Positions 34,038-38,425 of a stretch of 38,425 nucleotides of DNA are shown here, one piece after another. The notes under the pieces were generated by a model. The model made no database searches. It was not told where the DNA came from and was given only the letters and a program-made list of their open reading frames with translations. Where the stretch lies: NCBI GenBank assembly GCA_964465065.1, contig CAYXHZ010000026.1:1-38425 (forward strand), written 5' to 3'. Source of the DNA: CAYMND01 sp964465065. GTDB lineage: Bacteria > Acidobacteriota > Aminicenantia > UBA2199. Position 1 is the first letter of the stretch. Each line of letters starts with the position of its first letter. A program made the translations under genes and the position numbers.

Positions 34038-34544
34038 TTGTTTTTATTCGCTAAAATCGTAAAAACCAGAGGCAACAAGGGGGAGGTTGTTTGTTCCAAC
34101 CTTGAATATTTTCCGGAAAACCTGGAAATGGGCAGCGAAGTGGAATTGATCCGAGGTAATTTTCGTCATCGATATCAAATTGAATCACAACGCACGGTAA
34201 ATGACTGCCTGTTGCTTAAATTCCAAGGAATCGACACCATCAGCGCCGCCTACAACCTGATCGGCTGCTCCATTTACAGCGACATCGAGCCCAGCGCCGA
34301 ACCGGAATCTGACGGGAGCGGAACCCCAGATTTGAGCGGCTGGACAGTACTCAATGAACGAGGGCAGATGGTCGGTACCGTGCAGGAAGTGCTGGACCGT
34401 ACCTTACAGCCTCTTCTTGACGTTCTCGGCCCGGACCAGCGGGAGCACCTTATCCCGCTGGTCACGGAATGGCTGCTGGAAATGAATGAATCCTCCCGAA
34501 GCCTGACCATGAGCCTACCGGAAGGTTTGCTCGACATCAATTGA
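34038..34544 (+). CDS. rimM: 16S rRNA processing protein RimM
   Basis: A 168-residue RimM, which binds S19 and helps mature the 30S head. Two beta-barrel parts are seen: FAKIVKTRGNKGEVVCSNL at the N-terminus (family GxxGxxGEv variant) and the PRC-barrel (about 95-165) with GWTVLNERGQMVGTVQEVLD and HLIPLV. The start is TTG 34038, the only suitable codon; the ribosome site is weak (AGGGACA). The sequence is divergent but position and both domains support it. Confidence 0.9.
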   Translation: MFLFAKIVKTRGNKGEVVCSNLEYFPENLEMGSEVELIRGNFRHRYQIESQRTVNDCLLLKFQGIDTISAAYNLIGCSIYSDIEPSAEPESDGSGTPDLSGWTVLNERGQMVGTVQEVLDRTLQPLLDVLGPDQREHLIPLVTEWLLEMNESSRSLTMSLPEGLLDIN

Positions 34545-34546
34545 CC

Positions 34547-35203
34547 ATGCGTTTTTCAGTGTTGAGCATATTCCCGCAATTGATCCACGCTTTTTCACAA
34601 ATCGGTCTGATTCAGAAAGCGCTTGAAAACGGCATTATCGACATCAAGGCTTATGACCTGCGCCAGTTCAGCAACAATAAACACCGCAAGGTGGATGATC
34701 GTCCTTTCGGCGGCGGCGCCGGCATGGTCATGATGCCGGGTCCGTTGTTTTCAGCAACTGAAGCCATTGTCCATGAACAGCCAGGACGAGTGGTCCTGCT
34801 GTCGGCCTACGCCGGAAGGTTCACCCAGGAAAAGGCCAAGATGCTGGCCAAACAGCCTCACCTGATTCTGGTCTGCGGCCGTTACGAGGGGGTCGATCAG
34901 CGCTATATCGATACTCTGGTCGACGAAGAACTGTCCATCGGCGAATACGTGCTCATGGGCGGTGAAGTTGCGGCTATGGCCGTCATCGAAGCGGTCAGCC
35001 GGATGATTCCCGGTGTCATCGGCAACCCGGAAAGCGTTGAAACCGATTCCTTCTTCGAAGAAGGCCAGATTGCGTTTCCGCAGTACACTCAACCCAGTGT
35101 ATTCCGGGGGATACCGGTACCCGAGGTGTTGAGCTCCGGTCATCATCGAAACATCGTCGCCTGGCGGAAGCAGAACCAGAAACGAAAAGGCATAAAAGAC
35201 TAG
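34547..35203 (+). CDS. trmD: tRNA (guanine-N1)-methyltransferase TrmD
   Basis: A 218-residue SPOUT methyltransferase that makes m1G37 in tRNA. Motifs are MRFSVLSIFPQLI, KVDDRPFGGGAGMVMMPGPLF, the knot loop LVCGRYEGVDQRYID, EYVLMGGEVAAMAVIEAVSRMIPGVIGN, and YTQPSVFRGIPVPEVLSSGHH. ATG 34547 matches the family start; a TTG six bases earlier overlaps the rimM stop. The C-terminus is slightly shorter than E. coli TrmD. The usual next gene rplS is not here. Confidence 0.96.
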   Translation: MRFSVLSIFPQLIHAFSQIGLIQKALENGIIDIKAYDLRQFSNNKHRKVDDRPFGGGAGMVMMPGPLFSATEAIVHEQPGRVVLLSAYAGRFTQEKAKMLAKQPHLILVCGRYEGVDQRYIDTLVDEELSIGEYVLMGGEVAAMAVIEAVSRMIPGVIGNPESVETDSFFEEGQIAFPQYTQPSVFRGIPVPEVLSSGHHRNIVAWRKQNQKRKGIKD

Positions 35204-35213
35204 GAGATACAGG

Positions 35214-36869
35214 ATGCAAAAAATTGTTGAATGCGTACCCAACTTTTCCGAAGGCCGTGACATGGCCGTCATAGACCAGATCAGCGCCGAGATCACCAGA
35301 CAGAGCGGAGTGCAGCTGCTCAACGTCGATCCCGGAAAAGAAACCAACCGAACCGTCATCACCTTCGCCGGCGAACCTCAAGCGGTTGTCCAGGCTGCAT
35401 TTTCAGCTATTCGCAAAGCGAGCGAACTTATCGATATGAGCCAGCACAAAGGAGCTCACGCCCGTATGGGCGCCACCGATGTGTGCCCTTTCGTGCCGGT
35501 ATCGGGCATTACCATGCAGGAATGCGTACAATTGGCCCATCAGCTGGCGCAACGGGTCGGCAGCGAACTGGGCATTCCGGTTTACCTGTACGCCGAAGCG
35601 GCGACATGCGAGGAACGTAAACGCCTGCCCGATATCCGGGCCGGAGAATACGAAGCGCTGCCCGAAAAACTGAAAACCAAGGAATTCCAGCCGGATTACG
35701 GACCGGCCACCTTCAATCCCCGTTGCGGAGCCACCGTCATCGGCGCCCGGGATTTCCTGATCGCCTACAACATCAACATCAACAGCCGTGACACCAAGAT
35801 CGCCAACGATATCGCCAAGCGTATCCGCGAAAAGGGCCGAACCGTCAAGGATCCGGTAAGCGGAGAATCCAAAACGATTCCCGGAACCCTGAGCGGAGTG
35901 CAGGGAATGGGCTGGTATATTCCGGAATACCAGATGGCCCAGGTGACCGTCAACATCCTGGATTTCAACGCAACCCCCATATACCGGGTTTTTGAAGAAT
36001 GCGAACGCTTCGCCTGCGAATCCGGCGTACGGGTAACCGGCAGCGAGCTGGTGGGACTGGTACCGCTTCAAGCTCTGCTCGACACCGGCCGCCACGCTCT
36101 CGAAAAACAGGGAAAGAGTCGCGCTGTATCCGAGCCCGAACTGGTCCGCCTGGCCATTCAAACCCTGGGATTGAACGAAATCGCCCCGTTCGATCCGACG
36201 GAACGGGTCATCGAGTACCGGTTCAATCGCCCGGGTCCTTTAGTGTCCATGAATCTGATCGAGTTCGCCGACGAACTGGCCTCCGATTCTCCGGCACCGG
36301 GTGGAGGCAGTATTGCGGCCCTTTGCGGCGCCCTGGCCTCCGGATTGACTTCCATGGTCGGGAATCTGACCTACGGAAAAAAGAAATACAAAGACCTTTG
36401 GCCGGAAATGGAGTCTATATCCGTCAAATCCCAGGCCTTGAAGGCCTTTTATGTACAAATGATCGACCGCGACACCGACGCCTTCAACGGCATCATGAAC
36501 GCCTTCGCGCTACCCAAGAGCAGTCCTGCCGAGGTTGAAATCCGCAATCAGGCCATACAGAGCGCCACAAAGGACGCCAGTCTGGTTCCGTTATCTGTCC
36601 TGGAAAAGAGCCTCGAGATTGCCGAATTGGCGGCGCTTGTTACCCAGAAAGGAAATCAGAACTCGCTTTCCGATGCCGGCGTTGCCGGGTTGTGCGCCCA
36701 GGTGGCGGCCGAAGGGGCTCTCTACAACGTGCTGATCAACCTGCAAGGCGTCCAGGACAAACAGTGGGCCGACGAACTCGCCGCCAGGGCCAAGACGGCG
36801 TATCGGGCAGTACAGGACAAAACCGACATGATCCGCAAACTGCTGCACACCACGCTGAGCGCAGATTAA
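35214..36869 (+). CDS. ftcD: Bifunctional glutamate formimidoyltransferase / formimidoyl-THF cyclodeaminase
   Basis: A 551-residue fusion. Residues 1-300 are the formimidoyltransferase, with VECVPNFSEGRD and the catalytic histidine H82 in QHKGAHARMGATDVCPF. Residues about 345-545 are the cyclodeaminase (FTCD_C), with FADELASDSPAPGGGSIAALCGALAS. The enzyme moves the formimino group of formiminoglutamate, from histidine breakdown, to tetrahydrofolate and releases ammonia to give methenyl-THF. No other hut genes are here. AGGAGA precedes ATG 35214, eleven bases after trmD, so it is probably in the ribosomal operon. Its stop shares TTAA with the convergent DUF4388 gene. Confidence 0.95.
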   Translation: MQKIVECVPNFSEGRDMAVIDQISAEITRQSGVQLLNVDPGKETNRTVITFAGEPQAVVQAAFSAIRKASELIDMSQHKGAHARMGATDVCPFVPVSGITMQECVQLAHQLAQRVGSELGIPVYLYAEAATCEERKRLPDIRAGEYEALPEKLKTKEFQPDYGPATFNPRCGATVIGARDFLIAYNININSRDTKIANDIAKRIREKGRTVKDPVSGESKTIPGTLSGVQGMGWYIPEYQMAQVTVNILDFNATPIYRVFEECERFACESGVRVTGSELVGLVPLQALLDTGRHALEKQGKSRAVSEPELVRLAIQTLGLNEIAPFDPTERVIEYRFNRPGPLVSMNLIEFADELASDSPAPGGGSIAALCGALASGLTSMVGNLTYGKKKYKDLWPEMESISVKSQALKAFYVQMIDRDTDAFNGIMNAFALPKSSPAEVEIRNQAIQSATKDASLVPLSVLEKSLEIAELAALVTQKGNQNSLSDAGVAGLCAQVAAEGALYNVLINLQGVQDKQWADELAARAKTAYRAVQDKTDMIRKLLHTTLSAD

Positions 36870-38302
36870 ACTTTTTTATTCAGTATACCCCAGAGACTCG
36901 TTTTTTTCTTGCCGCTGAGCAGCTTGATCTCCTCTATCTTTTTGATGGCCCGTTTGTGTTGAGGATCAATCGATATCGCTTTTCTGAAAAAATTCTCGGC
37001 ACGGGTGTACATTTTCTCTTCCATGAACAGACAGCCCAGGCCATATTGAGGCTCCGGGTTGTAGGGAGCCAGTTCCGAGGCACGGATCAGGTTAGCCTGG
37101 GCGGCGTGACGCAGGTCGGGAATTTCCATCTGGCTCAGTCCCAGCAGCAAGAGGTATTCGGAACTGTCTTTTTTAATTCGCACCGCTTCTTCCAACAGGT
37201 GCGACGCCTCCCAGAATTTACCGGATTTGTACAAGGTCATCGCCTTTTTGTACAGCATAACCGCCCGTTCGGAAAGGTTTTCCTCGACCTTGCCGAATTT
37301 GCTGCCGGTCCGAGTTAAGGACTCATCGTAATTCCGCCGTTTGTCCGTATTGCTGAGCACATCGTAAGCCTGATTCACCAGTGAAAAAATGTGGTTGGCC
37401 TTATCGCGAATATCCGGATCCGGAAGACCGGTGAAATGATCCGGGTGATATTTCTTGGCCAGATCAAAATAGGCATTTTTTATCTTGGCGAAGTCCGCCT
37501 TGGGTTCGACACCCAGGATCTGGTAATGAGTCTGCACGTTTTTTGCCAGGTTCTCGTGAAGTTGGAGCATCTGTTCAACCAGTTGATTTTGCATCTGGAA
37601 GGCCTGATTGTCCTTGATCTCGATCAGATCCAGCATGAAAAAGAGCGCCAGCTCCTTGAGGGCGATGTCGGATTGGGAACCATGGTGATCCAGCCATTGT
37701 TCAACGGGGGTGTTGGGTATCTGGCTCAGCTGGTGATGGTGATACATCTCCTGTGTATTGAGAAAGGTTTTGATACTTTCGGGTAGCGGGCGGGCGGCAA
37801 CAATTTTTCCGAGGAACTGATTGTGGAAGAAATCCAGATTTTGGCTGGACTTGATCCCCTCGGACAGAATAGCCGGCAGTTCGATACTGAAACGGGAATC
37901 CTTGGGCAGTTCCGGAAAATCGGAGGTGAAGTTCCACTGTCCTTCGGAAAGGTTGAAGACGGAAAGTGCGATGGTACGGATTTGATACAGCAGGGCCAAA
38001 AAGAGATCCCGCTGGGAAATGATTTCCTGGGATACCAGTATTTTCCCGATTCTTTCCGTGGTGTTAGAGAGCAAAGCGGATATGGTGGAGAATTGTTTGG
38101 CGTTTATTTTCCCGATTTTGAAGAGTATCTCTCCGATCCGTTCCTGAATCAGACTGGTTTTGGCAAATGTCAGGTTGCCTTCCGAGAAGTACAGCTCCTT
38201 GGAAAAATTCGGACTGATCAGGTACAGCGTACCCTGAGTCTTTTTTTTGAGAATCTCTCTAAAAATGAGAAATGCCGGTTTCTGCATCGTTAGGTGAGCC
38301 AT
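36866..38302 (-). CDS. DUF4388 - J domain - TPR protein
   Basis: A 478-residue protein. Residues about 8-145 resemble the DUF4388/PatA N-terminal domain (GTLYLISPNFSKELYFSEGNLTFA; RIGEILFKIGKINAKQF; ALLYQIRTIALSVFNLSEGQW). Residues about 258-330 are a J domain with intact HPD (286-288) in LAKKYHPDHF, so it can probably stimulate a DnaK ATPase. Residues about 345-460 are TPRs. The TPR part is related to the protein at 26815-27549. AAGGG lies ten bases before ATG 38302; ATG 38287 is less likely. Such architecture is found in environmental Gram-negative phyla and is thought to serve signalling or complex assembly. Confidence 0.82.
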   Translation of the reverse strand: MAHLTMQKPAFLIFREILKKKTQGTLYLISPNFSKELYFSEGNLTFAKTSLIQERIGEILFKIGKINAKQFSTISALLSNTTERIGKILVSQEIISQRDLFLALLYQIRTIALSVFNLSEGQWNFTSDFPELPKDSRFSIELPAILSEGIKSSQNLDFFHNQFLGKIVAARPLPESIKTFLNTQEMYHHHQLSQIPNTPVEQWLDHHGSQSDIALKELALFFMLDLIEIKDNQAFQMQNQLVEQMLQLHENLAKNVQTHYQILGVEPKADFAKIKNAYFDLAKKYHPDHFTGLPDPDIRDKANHIFSLVNQAYDVLSNTDKRRNYDESLTRTGSKFGKVEENLSERAVMLYKKAMTLYKSGKFWEASHLLEEAVRIKKDSSEYLLLLGLSQMEIPDLRHAAQANLIRASELAPYNPEPQYGLGCLFMEEKMYTRAENFFRKAISIDPQHKRAIKKIEEIKLLSGKKKTSLWGILNKKV

Positions 38303-38338
38303 TGGATTATGTCCCTTAACATTTTCAAATGTAATATA

Positions 38339-38367
38339 GTTCTATCGTAAGAATAGTCTACTGTCAA
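38339..38367 (-). promoter_or_regulatory. Candidate promoter of the DUF4388-J-TPR gene
   Basis: On the minus strand TTGACA (38367-38362), 17 bp, TAGAAC (38344-38339). The -10 match is modest. The rest of 38303-38425 shows no gene. Confidence 0.35.
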
Positions 38368-38425
38368 CTCCGACTCGACTAATCACCACACTGTGCTTTC
38401 AACGGACACTGGACTCGATTTCGCT

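Overview
The window is about 38 kb of gene-dense, moderately GC-rich bacterial chromosome with one 100-N assembly gap (1579-1678). Presence of lpxD, a heptose-1-phosphate adenylyltransferase and a Wzm/Wzt exporter indicates a Gram-negative cell with LPS or a similar surface glycan. The mix (archaeal-type class I FBP aldolase, fused FTCD, DUF4388-J-TPR protein, REC-HD-GYP, FCD-type GntR) resembles deep-branching environmental lineages such as Acidobacteriota/Aminicenantota relatives, but that placement is a guess; no rRNA is present.

Layout. (1) 1-1433: the N-terminus of a Cas3 HD nuclease leaves the left edge, divergent from a WYL-domain regulator; the spacer holds two similar inverted repeats and two good promoters. 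(2) 1434-1887: a palindromic dispersed element and a scaffold gap bracketed by two identical 42-bp copies. (3) 1888-5228: class I aldolase, metK, REC-HD-GYP response regulator. (4) 5201-6749 minus: anti-sigma-type ATPase, tsaB, rimI as one overlapping operon. (5) 6835-10117: mutS and a secreted unknown. (6) 10164-12528 minus: an ArsR-methyltransferase fusion (SahR-like) followed by ahcY, with a 20-bp palindrome inside the promoter. (7) ligA, then a long minus-strand block 14690-25815: rocD, PseG-like protein, ATP-grasp enzyme, DUF948, YtxH, eno, GntR, a strongly degenerate UvrA relative, an acidic small protein, YihY, LpxD, DUF1573. (8) 26023-32088 plus: a tight seven-gene operon (secreted unknown, J-like/TPR protein, cinA, tRNA m6A-type methyltransferase, wzm, wzt, rfaE2). 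(9) 32154-36869: ffh, rpsP, KH protein, rimM, trmD, then ftcD where rplS often lies. (10) a DUF4388-J-TPR gene on the minus strand to 38302.

The observations most worth following are the UvrA-like protein whose second ATPase site has lost its Walker A lysine and whose Walker B motifs are altered; a recurrent promoter architecture that places the -10 box 6-8 bp before the start codon with no Shine-Dalgarno (WYL gene, HD-GYP, anti-sigma gene, mutS, sahR-like gene, ligA), which predicts leaderless mRNAs; the candidate WYL operators beside cas3; and a three-gene rocD / PseG-like / ATP-grasp cassette of unknown product. No tRNA, rRNA, CRISPR array or intact insertion sequence was seen. All functions are read from motifs and context without database searching.
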